A stretch of 64,000 bases of DNA. Origin: Urophycis tenuis (Eukaryota; Chordata; Actinopteri; Gadiformes; Phycidae). The notes beneath the pieces were generated by a model. That model saw nothing but the letters and a program-made list of their open reading frames with translations. It made no database searches and was not told the origin of the DNA. Position numbers and translations under genes: made by a program. Numbering within the stretch: position 1 is the first letter of the stretch; each line of letters begins with the position of its first letter. The stretch spans positions 202,001 through 266,000 of the forward strand of contig JAXIVH010000199.1 of NCBI GenBank assembly GCA_036785325.1, given 5' to 3'. Below are positions 1 to 8,626 of the stretch, one piece after another.

Positions 1-142
1 CAGTTTGGCCTGATGAAGGGACTGATACGGCGACTGCAGAAGTTTCCTGTGAAGGTGTGTCGGGACGAGAAGAGCCCGCCCCCCCGGCTCTACATCGGCT
101 TTCACAGTTATGATGAGATCTGCTGTAAAACAGGAATGAGCT
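1..142 (+). pseudogene. nprl2: NPRL2 pseudogene 3' fragment (copy 1, window-edge truncated)
   Basis: The translated segment matches the C-terminal part of NPRL2, a GATOR1 subunit that restrains mTORC1: QFGLMKGLIRRLQKFPVKV, then a YxGxHSYDEICCKTG-like stretch. Homology stops abruptly after the ICCKTGMS codons and runs into unrelated sequence with an early stop. The same fragment with the same truncation is at 40618-40760, and a longer inverted copy is at 36304-37321. It is intronless, partial and lacks its final codons, so it is a pseudogene fragment. Confidence 0.8.
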
Positions 143-243
143 GAACTAGCAGGCTGCTTTACCGGTGTAGCGATCCCCAGCGTAGGTGGCATGAGTGATG
201 GAAACTCACCGCTGGCGTGCGCCAAAGTTCCGCAGTGTTCCTC

Positions 244-663
244 TTATGTCGCTCCGTGTGATGTAGAATCAAAACCGGAGGTTACACATGGAATTAGCGC
301 ATCCAGGGAAGACTGTAGCATGATGTCCATCGATGCCATCCATGAGCACCCAGCTGATCTTCGGCCTCCTCCTACGTTCAGACTCCGATTGCTGTTGTTG
401 TCCCGCCGGTAGTCCAAGGCAGGTGCCAGGCGACCGCCATGCGCGTCTATGGATCTGTACGGCCCAGGGTTAGGCTCGACATCTCCAGACAAGAGGAGGA
501 TTGTCAACAGCAGGATATCCTGGTAGGACCGTCTTGATTTTACTGCCCTTCGGATACCTGTATGATTTGACAGGGTAGCTTGGCCTTTGTTTAGCAGAGC
601 TTCGTAGATAGCATGTTGGCTCGATGCGTTTGGTTTGATGCCGTACAGAGACTCTCCAGGCCC
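244..663 (-). pseudogene. LINE ORF2 N-terminal fragment with a 2A-like peptide
   Basis: The minus frame at 244-711 encodes a hydrophobic run (DILLLTILLLS) followed by GDVEPNPGP, which fits the 2A ribosome-skipping consensus DxExNPGP. Such 2A-like sequences are known at the N-terminus of the ORF in several non-LTR retrotransposon clades (CR1/L2-like and others), upstream of the AP endonuclease. Here the frame stops about 70 codons later without an endonuclease, so this is a truncated LINE fragment. It is joined at its 5' side to a Notch-like leader in a different reading frame. Confidence 0.7.
460..486 (-). other. 2A-like ribosome-skipping motif GDVEPNPGP
   Basis: Nine codons read GDVEPNPGP on the minus strand, preceded by a leucine-rich stretch typical of 2A contexts. 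In 2A peptides the ribosome fails to form the final Gly-Pro bond, releasing the upstream peptide. The frame is part of a broken LINE, so present use is doubtful. Confidence 0.8.
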
Positions 664-960
664 AGTTGCAGTCCCCATCGCCGTCCGGGGACGTCTCACA
701 CCTCCCATCATTCAGACATGCTTCAGAGGCCACGGAGCATCTCAGGCCTTGTGTCAGTGCTACTAGCGACAACAACACAATAAGTTTCCCAAAGAACATA
801 TGCATTCCTTCTGTTTTAAAAGGTTAGTAGTCCACGTGAGTCAGAGTCATAGATCCGAGCATGCACATCCTCCTTCGACCAGCCGGTAGATCCACAGAAG
901 TTTCCCACGTCTCGTCTCCTGAGCTGCGGAGTACAGGTAGGAGATCAGACCTGTTTTTGG
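664..960 (-). pseudogene. Notch-like mRNA 5' fragment: leader, signal peptide and start of EGF repeat 1
   Basis: The minus frame opening at 805 encodes a signal peptide (FFGKLIVLLSLVALTQG) followed by RCSVASEACLNDGRCE, which resembles the start of EGF repeat 1 of vertebrate Notch receptors. In Notch genes the signal peptide and this EGF repeat lie on separate exons, so their direct joining here suggests a spliced cDNA origin. Homology ends after the third cysteine region (GDGDC), where LINE sequence begins. The stretch 806-960 may be the mRNA 5' leader. Which Notch paralogue is unclear, and another EGF-bearing secreted protein is possible. Confidence 0.55.
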
Positions 961-1160
961 CATGAACCCAATGTTAAAGCATTGAAAGTTGGAATATCAC
1001 TTTTTCTCCCCCCATGGCCAAGCTTTTTGGGCTAGGGTCTTGTGCCATGGGATTTTGGTAGTGGGCGGGCATGCACGAACCCGTGGTAAAACTTTTCTCT
1101 GACGTCTTTCAGAGACCGAACTACAAGGCTTTTTCCAGATGAAGTTTTCTCAGGTTACCC
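961..1160. other. Unclassified sequence ending in a 70 bp recurrent module
   Basis: No gene is visible. Positions 1096-1165 (starting gacgtctttcagagaccg) recur at about 41717-41785 in D2 and again at about 40139-40205 next to the PTEN retrocopy, each time leading into a GA microsatellite. The module is therefore a separate mobile or duplicated unit. Confidence 0.5.
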
Positions 1161-1162
1161 TA

Positions 1163-1164
1163 GA

Positions 1165-1219
<55 letters not shown>

Positions 1220-1305
1220 TGTGTGTGTGCGTGAAGGGGAGAGAGAAGGGGAGAGGGTGTTTGTGTCTGTGTGTGTGTGTGTGTGAGATAGAGAGAGAGA
1301 GTGTG
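1163..1305. repeat. GA/GT microsatellite
   Basis: A long (GA)n run is followed by GT-rich and GA-rich stretches. Open frames across it encode only Ser-Leu or His-Thr repeats and are not genes. The D2 copy at about 41783-41930 differs in repeat number. Confidence 0.95.
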
Positions 1306-1381
1306 CCTTGATGATCTTCTCAGCTGAGTTCACTATACGCTGCAGGGCTTTCCTGTTGTAGTCAGTGGACGCTTGCGGCAA
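1290..1381 (-). pseudogene. LINE reverse transcriptase C-terminal fragment
   Basis: The minus frame gives ASTDYNRKALQRIVNSAEKI, which resembles the region just after the reverse transcriptase of fish CR1/L2-type LINEs, where conserved K/RALQR(I/V)V is common. It runs directly into the microsatellite and has no catalytic core, so it is a short remnant. Confidence 0.5.
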
Positions 1382-1609
1382 GTCTCTACGACGTTCCTGT
1401 CCCGATCGGCGGGCCCAAACGCACTCGACAGTAGGCCGAACTGAATTGATACAAAATATTCACAAAAAATCAGGGAAAGTTGTGTGCGATACCCAAAAGT
1501 AGGTGTGTGTGTATTGAAAATGACTGGACAAAGATTTTTTATTTATTTTTTTATTTAAACTCAATCAGACTATATACAACTATATACAAGCAAACAAAAA
1601 AAACAAGCC

Positions 1610-1969
1610 TCAATCTTCCCCCTCCTCCTCGTCATCTGCAAAGTATCCCTCCTCGTCCCCCTCCTCGGCCGGGGGTAGCTGAAGGGGAGCAAGCTGGGGA
1701 GCGGGCTGGGGAGCCGGCTGGGGAGCGGGGGCCTCCTCCCCCTCCGACAACGAAAAGAAGTCGTCATCCTTTAAAAAAACATTGTATGTATTGTATTGTA
1801 CATATGTATCTGCTATCACCTTCAGCACCTGTTCGTGGCGCCAACGATAGCGCCCCTCGCCCAGGGCTTTCGGGCAACAGCTTAGGATGTGCTCCAGTGA
1901 TCCTCTCCTCTGACACAAAGGGCAAGCAGGTGTTTCTGCCAAGCCCCAACAAAACATTCTGAATGGCAA
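1610..1969 (-). pseudogene. LINE C-terminal CCHC-type zinc-finger fragment with acidic tail
   Basis: The minus frame contains CPLCQRRGSLEHILSCCPKAL followed by GRYRWRHEQVL. This C-x2-C...H...C arrangement plus GRYxWRHxxVL is typical of the region downstream of the reverse transcriptase in several non-LTR elements. It is followed by PAPQ repeats and an acidic tail (EEGDEEG...DDEEEGED). The D2 copy is four residues longer because of one extra unit in the PAPQ repeat. No catalytic domain remains. Confidence 0.55.
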
Positions 1970-2162
1970 GTTACATAGCTTGCAAAGTCATGTAAAGTTT
2001 CACAACCGATACGAAACGTAAAGACAAAAGCACATCACGCAAGCCTTGGGGCTGAGAGAAGCAAGTGTAAGCTGAAATCTGTCTCATAATACCATTGTGA
2101 ATGAAATATTTTGGAACACCTTTTGAATTTTACATTAAAGGGGAGGTAAGATGATTTTTTTT

Positions 2163-2805
2163 TCAAATAAACAACATCATTTGGTAGAGAATAATTCTCA
2201 GATACCCCAAAAGTATTTTTTGATAGTTTTTTGTGGTTCGCACCTCTGTCCCGGGAGGATAACCTTTTTTGAAGTGGCCATGCTTTGTCTCATGGTGTCT
2301 TCTAATGTTGTATTCTTTGCAAACGGCAACCGCCTCGTTGCAAATGAGACACGTAGGCTTGGCATTAATAAAAGCAGGCAGAATAAACGCATACCTCTGC
2401 TTCCATTCTTCTTTGTAGGTCCTACATTCTGAATCAATTTTTCTTTTCAAGGCTTTCGACAATGACATTTTGCATCGATAACAAGCAATGTTCAGCTATT
2501 CATTTACACGTCATCCAATTTGTATACATTAGTTACGGCAGGTTGCTAGGCAAGTCGCCTGTTTCATGAGAGACGGCGGGAGATGCAGCAGGCTGCATAA
2601 AAACAGCGCACATAAGCAAATAAACGTTTTTAATGGAATAAATGCATTTTAAAAGTTAAATGATGTTTATTTTAATATAATACAATAATTAATAATATAA
2701 ATAGTAGGCCTATAACCAACCCCCCTCCCATTACAAAAGCTATGGCCCGCGATGCCATTGTCCGAAAAAAATTGGCCCGGGTCCAAACTTAATTGCCGAC
2801 CCCTG
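2163..2805 (-). mobile_element. hAT (Charlie-like) transposon 5' fragment: TIR plus N-terminal zinc finger
   Basis: At 2793-2805 the plus strand reads ttgccgacccctg, the reverse complement of a CAGGGGTCGGCAA terminal inverted repeat known from Charlie-type hAT elements. About 325 bp inside it, a minus-strand frame (2163-2468) begins MSLSKALKRKIDSECRT and carries CLICNEAVAVCKEYNIRRHHETKH. That is a C2H2/BED-like finger resembling the N-terminus of hAT-derived proteins such as GTF2IRD2. The rest of the transposase is missing, so the element is truncated. The inverted copy near 38060 continues differently beside the same flank (atctaggg), consistent with insertion at that point. Confidence 0.65.
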
Positions 2806-3123
2806 ATCTAGGGAATATTCCAGTAACCTGGTCCGTGACCAGTGTCGCCACCTGGTGGTAGAGGCCTATTTCTCGGGTAAATTAGCCTAAAGTGTTTTTT
2901 TGCCGTATAAAATCATAGGAAGGTCCTAACATTTTTTTAATGGTTTCAAAAAATTCGTAATAAACCTCCGCACAATCTCAAATTGTGACCTTTGCCATAG
3001 GATTATTAATTTAGGGTGAAATTGAAAACTTGGCATCTTGAATTCCAAAAATCAGGACCGGGTTCAAAAACCAAAGTCTAGGCGGCTCGATATTCCTAAT
3101 AAGGGTTAGGGTTTGGTTCATTT
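2806..3123. repeat. Subtelomeric spacer shared with the inverted block
   Basis: No gene is seen. The sequence from about 2806 to 3260 recurs in inverted orientation at about 37620-38066 and directly in D2 at 43441-43895. One difference is a ~40 bp segment near 2840-2875 that is absent from the inverted copy. A short telomere-like stretch (agggttagggtttgg) occurs at about 3103-3117. Confidence 0.7.
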
Positions 3124-3290
3124 TAAGTTATCTCGATGATCCCCCCCACCTCATCCAACGACTGGGTAGTTGAATGGGGGATCAAAGGCAGCACGCCAAT
3201 ATCTAGACATCCGCAGCTCTCTTTTCCCATATTACTAAGAATGAAGTAAAATGAAATGGTTATCTGTCTTGTTGTGATATAACCGCTGCC
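3124..3290 (+). repeat. STR-A subtelomeric repeat, truncated copy
   Basis: This matches the first ~165 bp of the repeat seen in full at 5852-7015 and 8627-9810, from ttatctcgatga to gatataaccgctg. At 3290 it switches abruptly to PLE ORF1 sequence, whereas the full copies continue with atttggagatatag. The open frames over it are incidental. Confidence 0.85.
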
Positions 3291-3592
3291 CCGATACCCG
3301 GCCCCAGGACCCACGTCCCTCATAGGTGGTCGGGGTTGCGTGTCTCTGGTGTGTGATAGGGGGCGTTGGTCCCTCTGGTGTGGGTGTCGACGTCCCTCTC
3401 TGGATGGTGAGGCGGGGCGCCTGCTGGTAGGCCCCCTTGGTAGACGACGGGGAGGGTCCGGTGGCCAGTGGTGGACGCCGAGTCCTGGGTGGCGAGCGAG
3501 GGCGTCTCGTCACCGGAGGGGAGTAAACCCGCACGTACCTCTGCGGCGAGCGTGGTCTCTCCCTCCTCCTCCCAGGCGGACGTCCGTGCCAC
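3291..3592 (-). pseudogene. PLE ORF1 internal fragment (both ends truncated)
   Basis: The minus strand encodes the Arg/Ser/Pro-rich part of the PLE ORF1 protein (VRVYSPPVTRRPRSPPRTRR and following), about codons 49-150 of the intact ORF1 at 56550-58751. On the left it is joined to STR-A. On the right it is joined at codon ~49 to an A-rich tract that is the poly(A) end of a SERF retrocopy. The local arrangement PLE - poly(A) - host mRNA - PLE suggests two template switches during cDNA synthesis. Confidence 0.75.
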
Positions 3593-4200
3593 TTTTTTTT
3601 TCTCTTTTTTTTCTTTTTTTCTTTTTTTTTTAACTAAAAAGGTTACACAATCAACATGTAAATGTGAACCGTTGTTCTATTGTTCTCTTGGAGCCTATAC
3701 CACTGATCATCCCTGAACGAGACATGCGTTATCAGGGTTGGCTGGCCGTCTACTTGCTCAGACTTTTTATTTCACCAGAACAAAAAAGACAATTCCAATA
3801 AGCAACAAGCAATGTCAACTGCCACAGGAGGGGGTTGTAGGATCGTTGATGGTTTAAGTCTAGAATATTCTCATACATGTCAGGAAGAAAAGTTGAACCG
3901 GGTGCTGTTCATGGGGGCGGGGGTTGGCATTACTTAGCCGGTTCAGTTCCCTTTGCACCGGTGTCGTTCGCTTTCCTCTGCTTCTCTGCTGCATTATCTC
4001 AGCATCCCTCTGCTTACGGGCCGCTGCAGACAGCCCATCTTCGGTCTTCTTTCCCTTGTTCTGCACACCAGACTTCTTGGCATTCTTCAGGCGTGCGAGC
4101 TCACGTTGGTTTCCTCTGGTCATTTTTGTAGACGATGTCTTTTCTCTCGAATTGCAGATATTCTCACCCAAAGGGCCGATTGCTCCCTCCAAGCCGTACC
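3593..4200 (-). pseudogene. SERF-type retrocopy with 3' UTR and A-rich tail, fused to PLE ORF1
   Basis: On the minus strand, ATG at 4121-4123 opens MTRGNQRELARLKNAKK, followed by DGLSAAARKQRDAEIMQQ. This is the signature of the small EDRK-rich factor (SERF1/SERF2) family, ~60-residue cytosolic proteins that modify amyloid aggregation. A 2-nt insertion just after the MQQ codons shifts the frame. Allowing for it, the family-like end would fall at the TAA at 3930-3932 (about 63 residues). Then come a 3' UTR with an AATAAA at 3767-3772 and an A-rich tail at 3593-3632, the marks of a processed mRNA. Upstream, the frame stays open into PLE ORF1, so one 288-codon frame (3860-4726) joins the two. Confidence 0.85.
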
Positions 4201-4726
4201 AGTATTGGTTAGGGGGGTTGCCCCTCCAATAACGGAGGGGAGGTGCACGGTCCATCCGACCGTGAAACCCCCGGCGGTCATAGCCCCGGTACCCGGCCCC
4301 AGGACCCACGTCCCTCATAGGTGGTCGGGGTTGCGTGTCTCTGGTGTGTGATAGGGGGCGTTGGTCCCTCTCTTGTGGATGTCGACGTCCCTCTCTGGAT
4401 GGTGAGGCGGGGCGCCTGCTGGTAGGCCCCCTGGGTGGACGACGGGGAGGGTCCGGTGGCAGTGGTGGACGCCGAGTCCTGGGTGGCGAGCGAGGGCGTC
4501 TCGTCACCGGAGGGGAGTAAACCCGCACGTACCTCTGCGGCGAGCGTGGTCTCTCCCTCCTCCTCCCAGGCGGACGTCCGTGCCACCGGGGTGATGGAGC
4601 CCGCCGATCATTGGACCTCGTGCGCGGCCTATCTAGGCCCGTAGGCGCATAGACGTATCCGTCCCAGGATGGCGAACGTGGGCGATAACGGCGCCTGCCG
4701 TATCTAACCAATGTCCACTCGGACAT
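4201..4726 (-). pseudogene. PLE ORF1 N-terminal fragment (family B) continuing into SERF
   Basis: ATG at 4726 starts MSEWTLVRYGRRRYRPRSPS, as in the intact ORF1 but with about 5-10% residue differences, so it represents a second subfamily (B). About 170 codons of Arg/Ser/Pro-rich sequence end with RYWRGNPPN, next to a telomere-like motif (ggttagggggg at 4207-4217). In the intact element the protein continues LNWPVPP; here it continues into SERF leader codons. The RNA-binding character is inferred from the SR-like composition. Confidence 0.85.
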
Positions 4727-4819
4727 TGTATTAGTGGAGAATACATTATGTAAATCCCCAACGGTGTGTCTCCAAAAAAATAAATAAATAAAAAATAGGA
4801 TCGAGAGTAAAAGTGTAGG

Positions 4820-4843
4820 GTTAACCCTAACCCTAACCCTAAC
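4820..4843 (-). repeat. CCCTAA (telomeric C-strand) tract inside the PLE leader
   Basis: About four telomeric units lie between the hammerhead and ORF1, with the opposite strand sense to the flanking TTAGGG tracts. The family A leader has unrelated bases (tttaacaaagtaac) at this point. Confidence 0.9.
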
Positions 4844-4865
4844 AAAAATAATTTATTCAAAACAA

Positions 4866-4916
4866 GTGCAAAAAACGACGTTTCGGCCTGTGTTATGGCC
4901 TTCTTCAGGTTAGCAC
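4866..4916 (-). ncRNA. Hammerhead-ribozyme-like motif in the PLE leader (family B, D1)
   Basis: Reading the minus strand: GTGC(TAA) stem I strand, CTGAAGA core, GGCC...GGCC stem II with an 8-nt loop, GAAAC core and stem III start, then TTTGCAC closing stem I. The CUGANGA and GAAA boxes match the hammerhead consensus, and Penelope-like elements are known to carry such ribozymes. Stem III is very short, as in minimal PLE hammerheads. One stem I pair present in family A is a mismatch here. Self-cleavage is predicted only. Confidence 0.7.
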
Positions 4917-5201
4917 ATAAAAAATGTAAAAAATAACAAATGTTGTAACCACTCTCTCTTTATACAGGTAAGGTTGAGACTGCGAGATCGCCGGAGTCCC
5001 AACCCAATTGACTCCAATAGGGAACGCCCTCCCATTTGAGTCGGAGCCATCAGGCTGGTTCCAGATCACGGCAGCCCACAGTCCCACCCCCTGTGCAACA
5101 GTAAGAATAACTTTTTTTTAATTGAAATATAATAATATAATAATACAGAAAGAAATGAGACACAGTTAACAAGATAAGTAATAATTGAACAAGTTAACAG
5201 C

Positions 5202-5239
<38 letters not shown>

Positions 5240-5458
5240 AAAAATAAATATTTTTTTAATATAATGCGGTCATGTGATGAACGTCACAAACACGTTAAAT
5301 AGACAAAAAATGTACATTAATAGGGTTGAAAAACGTAAACAAAACTGTTATAAATAGAACTGATTATAGTGTTATTATAAGAATAAACATTAAATATAAA
5401 AGCAGAAATGAATAAATGAAAAAATTAACAAAGTCGTTCTGGAACAATCGCTGTCACA

Positions 5459-5494
5459 ATGATGTCATTCACCAGCAATCAGTGAATGACATCA
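5459..5494. other. Conserved inverted repeat in the PLE leader (family B)
   Basis: Perfect 14 bp arms (atgatgtcattcac / gtgaatgacatcat) flank a 9 nt loop. Family A has 13 bp arms at the homologous place with different outer and inner pairs, so the pairing is kept while the bases change. The arms include TGACATCA, a CRE-like word. Confidence 0.75.
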
Positions 5495-5755
5495 TCGTCC
5501 AATTCACACACAAACAAATAATATACATCACACCTATATATGTATTTATTGTTATTGTTATTTACACTGATAAAAACCCAAAATATCCTAAATCTAACCT
5601 TGGATTGTGGTTTGTGATGTTGCTTGGGGTCCAGGTCAGGGTCATCCAAAGTAGGTCCAGCAGAGGTCAGAGGTCACTGTTGTGTTGGATTATGGTTAGG
5701 CTTGGGGAATGATACTATACTGAGGTTAGGTTGAGGTTTTTAGAAAGTAAATGCT

Positions 5756-5851
5756 GGGCTGTGGGTTAGGGGTTAGGGTTAGGGTTAGGGTTAGGGGGGT
5801 TACGGTTAGGGTTAGGGTTAGGGGTTAGGGTTAGGGTTAGGTTCGTTAGAG
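5756..5851 (+). repeat. TTAGGG telomere-like tract
   Basis: Near-perfect TTAGGG units with a few one-base slips lie between the 5' end of the PLE leader and STR-A. The D2 copy (about 50060-50151) differs by a single base near the middle. Confidence 0.95.
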
Positions 5852-7017
5852 TTATCTCGATGACCCCCCCACCTCATCCAACGACTCGGTAGTTGAATAG
5901 GGGATCAAAGGCAGTTGCACTCGCCAATATCTAGTCATCCGCAGCTCGCTTTTCCCATATTACCAAGAATGAAGTAAAACGAAATGGTTATCTGTCTTGT
6001 TGTGATATAACCGCTGATTTGGAGATATAGACTTGTTTTTCCTTTTCCCAAAGGTTTTCTTTGTTCCAAGATGAAGGTCAATCTAGTTTGATTGAAGGTA
6101 CTTCCAATGCATTGGTATATTTACTTATTTGAATAAAGACGAGTCACAGCTGGAGTGAGACTTTTCTTTTCCATTTCTATTTTAGTATAAACGTGCTATC
6201 GAAATATTAGGACACGTCATCAGTAGTGGACCCTGGGATCATAGGGTGTTTCTGGCCATTGTCACTATACACCCTCACCCAAGGGAGGCCCCCCCGAGAG
6301 TGATCAATTCTCAAGGTGTGTCGTTTCCGAAATGGAATTGGTATTGGGTTTAAGCTTTTTTAGGAGTGATCATTTGTTGAGGTAACGTCGAGGTAAGTAA
6401 AGGTAAGTAAAACACTTTTTAGGATACATTGTTTTGGTTATGGAGAGGAGGGGGCACATACTTACCCCCTGACCAGCACAAACCAGTTGTTAACACCGCT
6501 AGGTAGCCCTGGTTTGGCCAATCAGGGCCGGAGCTTGGTTCTTGTCCTCTGTTGGGTCCAGATGAACTAGCAGAAAACTGGGTCACGAAGGACCAAGGCC
6601 AGCCGTGACAAAGCACTGCCTCCACGGTCCCCCAATGCAGCTATCCTCAGCGATGGGTGTCCAGACCTAAGAAAGACCAAGACCAGCCCCGACCAGCGGT
6701 GCCTTCCCAGTCGGTCCCAGGGTAGGAAAGGCCAAGGCCAGCCGCGACTAAGCACTGCCTCCCTGGCCCCTCCAGGACCCCATGCCGAACAGCCTGTTAA
6801 TAACAATTCCTGTGCCCCATACACCGCGCGACTACAGAGATTGTGTAGGAAGTTGACCTTAGAGAAGACTCAATGGCTTACTTTCCTCACCCAAAACAAC
6901 AATTTCTTGGGGTAGTCTATTCTCGCCGTAGGTACTTCGGTAATGGTTTTTTTTGTGAAAAGTTTTCCGGATGAAATGCATGCTGGGTAATTGTCTTCTT
7001 CCTCCATATGTCAAGTG
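5852..7017 (+). repeat. STR-A subtelomeric repeat, full copy 1
   Basis: A ~1.15 kb unit runs from ttatctcgatga to the start of the next telomere-like array, and recurs at 8627-9810 and 50152-51325. It contains two GC-rich, partly repeated segments (6560-6640 and 6720-6790, sharing gccagccg...aagcactgcctcc). The open frames seen in it are short, differ between copies by indels, and match no family I recognise, so I do not call genes. Confidence 0.85.
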
Positions 7018-7975
7018 TAGGTTAAGGTTAGGGTAGATTTAGGGGTAGAGTTAGCAGTTAACCTTAACGTTAGGTTTGAAGTAAATGGGAGGGGTTGCGG
7101 TTAGGGTTAAGGTTAGGGCTGAGGTTAGGGTTAGGTATAAGGTTACGGTTTAGGGTTAAGGTTAGGGTTAAGGTTAGGGTTACGGTTAGGGCTAAGGTTA
7201 GGGCTAAGGTTAGAGTAAGGGTTAGGGTTAGCGTTACGGTTAGGGTAAGGTTAGGGTTAGGGTTAGAGGTTAGGTGTTAGGGGTTAGGGTTAAGATGAGG
7301 GCTGAGGTTAGGGTTAAGGTTAGGGCTGAGGTTAGGGTTAGGTTTAAGGTTAGGGATAAGGTTAGGGTTGGGGTTACGGCTGAGAATGGGGTTACGGTTA
7401 GGGTTGAGGTTAGGGTTAGTGTTATGGATAAGGTTAGGTTAAGTGTTAGGGCCAAGGTTAGGGTTAAGGTTATGGTTAAGATTAGGGTTAGGGCTAGAAT
7501 TAGGGTTAGGGCTAAGGTTAGGGTTAGGGTTATGGCTGAGGTTAGGGTTAAGGTTAGGTTTGAGGTTAGGGTTAGTGTTAAGGTTAGGGCCAAGGTTAGG
7601 GTTAGGGTTAAGGTTAGGGTTAGGGCTAAGGTTAGGGTTAGGGTTATGGCTGAGGCTAGGGTTAGGGCTAAAGTTAGAGCAAAGGTTAGAGTTAGGGTTA
7701 GCGTTAGAGTTAGGGTAGGGTTAGTGTTGGAGGTTAGGGTAGGCTTAGGGTTAGAGTTAGAGTAGGGGTTAGGGTTAGAGATAGAGTAGGGGTTAGGGTT
7801 AGTGTTAAGGCTAAGGTTAGGGGTTGAGGTTAGTGTTAAGATTAGGGCCAAGGTAAGGGTTAGTGTTAGGGTTGAGTTAGGGTTAGGGCTAAGGTTAGGC
7901 CTATGGTTAGGGTTGGGGTTGAGGTTATCCCTAGGGTTAGAGTTAGAGCTAGAAATTGAGGAAGGTAGAGTCAAG
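7018..7975 (+). repeat. Degenerate telomere-like array
   Basis: Nearly 1 kb of TTAGGG variants (ttaaggttagggc, ttagggttacgg and similar). Long open frames on both strands encode only VRVKV- or LTLTLT-type repeats and are artefacts of the periodicity. The degeneracy suggests an old chromosome end or expanded internal telomeric sequence. Confidence 0.95.
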
Positions 7976-8626
7976 GTGAGACAGTCTGTACGGACTGAAC
8001 TCACCCCCGCCGGATCGGGCTAGTACACTCTATCTCCCCCAACTCCCTCATTTCCATGAGGGAAGACAGGGGAGAAGAGATGGGAGGAGTATATATATTT
8101 AATATATATATTTTTTAGTAAATAAATACATCGAGAGACTCACAGCTGGAGTGGGTTTTAATCTTTGTATTCAAGGTTGTTCCTCCTCTTTTGATTCCTC
8201 GCTGGTGGTGCGTCGTCTCCACCTAGTGGTCGTTTTGTAAAGAAGAGTTATAGAAATAGAAATAGAAATACTCTATTGTTCCCAGGTTGGGAAATTGCAT
8301 TAATAGGTAAGTAATAATAATAATAACAATAATAATAGGTAATTGCAATAGTTGGTAAGGTAATCTATATTTAATTTATTTATTTATATTTGTATATTTA
8401 TTTAGTCTATTTATTTATTCATTTTTGTTTATTTATTTATTTAGATAAAGAGGATCACAGCTGGAGTGAGTTTTTAGTCTTTGTGTTAAAGGCTGGTTGC
8501 CTTCCTTTGATTCTTCAGTGGTGGTCCATCGCCTCCATCTAGTGGTCGTTTTGTGAATAACAGTTGGTAAGGTAATATAAATGGGTTGTGTAGAGAGCCC
8601 GTTCTTTCGATGGCCCTGGCTCGGTT
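7976..8626. repeat. Spacer with subtelomeric motif and simple repeats
   Basis: The segment around 7955-8070 (cgccggatcgggct, then ctccctca) recurs diverged at about 9960-10060 after the other STR-A copy, so it belongs to the larger subtelomeric unit. Two diverged copies of a block beginning cacagctggagtg lie at about 8140-8240 and 8456-8560, each ending near agtggtcgttttgt. The rest is AT-rich simple sequence (TAA and ATTT runs). No gene is visible. Confidence 0.6.

Larger units (their letters stand above)
4727..5755 (-). mobile_element. PLE family B 5' leader
   Basis: This is upstream (minus-strand) noncoding sequence of the PLE ORF1 fragment. It is colinear with the leader of the intact element (58752-59706). 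It holds a hammerhead-like fold (4866-4916), an AT dinucleotide run (about 5201-5236), a conserved inverted repeat (5459-5494), and a segment rich in aggtca-type words (about 5625-5675). A 24 bp CCCTAA tract at 4820-4843 is absent from family A. The leader ends where TTAGGG repeats begin. Confidence 0.7.
1..7606. repeat. Segmental duplicon D1 (left copy)
   Basis: This block reappears in the same orientation at 40618-51905. The offset is constant at 40617 to 40635 up to about 3330, then 44304 after a LINE that is present only in the right copy. The identity seen by eye is very high, with differences confined to a few substitutions and to microsatellite or minisatellite length. The left end lies outside the window. 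The right end falls inside a degenerate telomeric array, where D2 switches to a pure TTAGGG tract. Confidence 0.93.

Noticed and set aside
1160..1381. Frame rich in Ser-Leu and His-Thr repeats
   Set aside because: Produced by GA/GT microsatellite; only the last ~30 codons have LINE similarity.
6455..6560. Possible U1 snRNA-like start (catacttacc)
   Set aside because: Only about 10 bases match; the following sequence shows neither U1 stem-loops nor an Sm site.
6567..6824. 85-108 codon minus frames in STR-A (MYGAQELLLTG...)
   Set aside because: Frame length changes among STR-A copies by indels and the sequence is internally repetitive; no family resemblance.
7095..8023. Long overlapping open frames on both strands (up to 244 codons)
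   Set aside because: They encode only VRVKV or LTLTLT repeats from the six-base telomeric periodicity. The same applies at 10094-10373 and 51569-52020.
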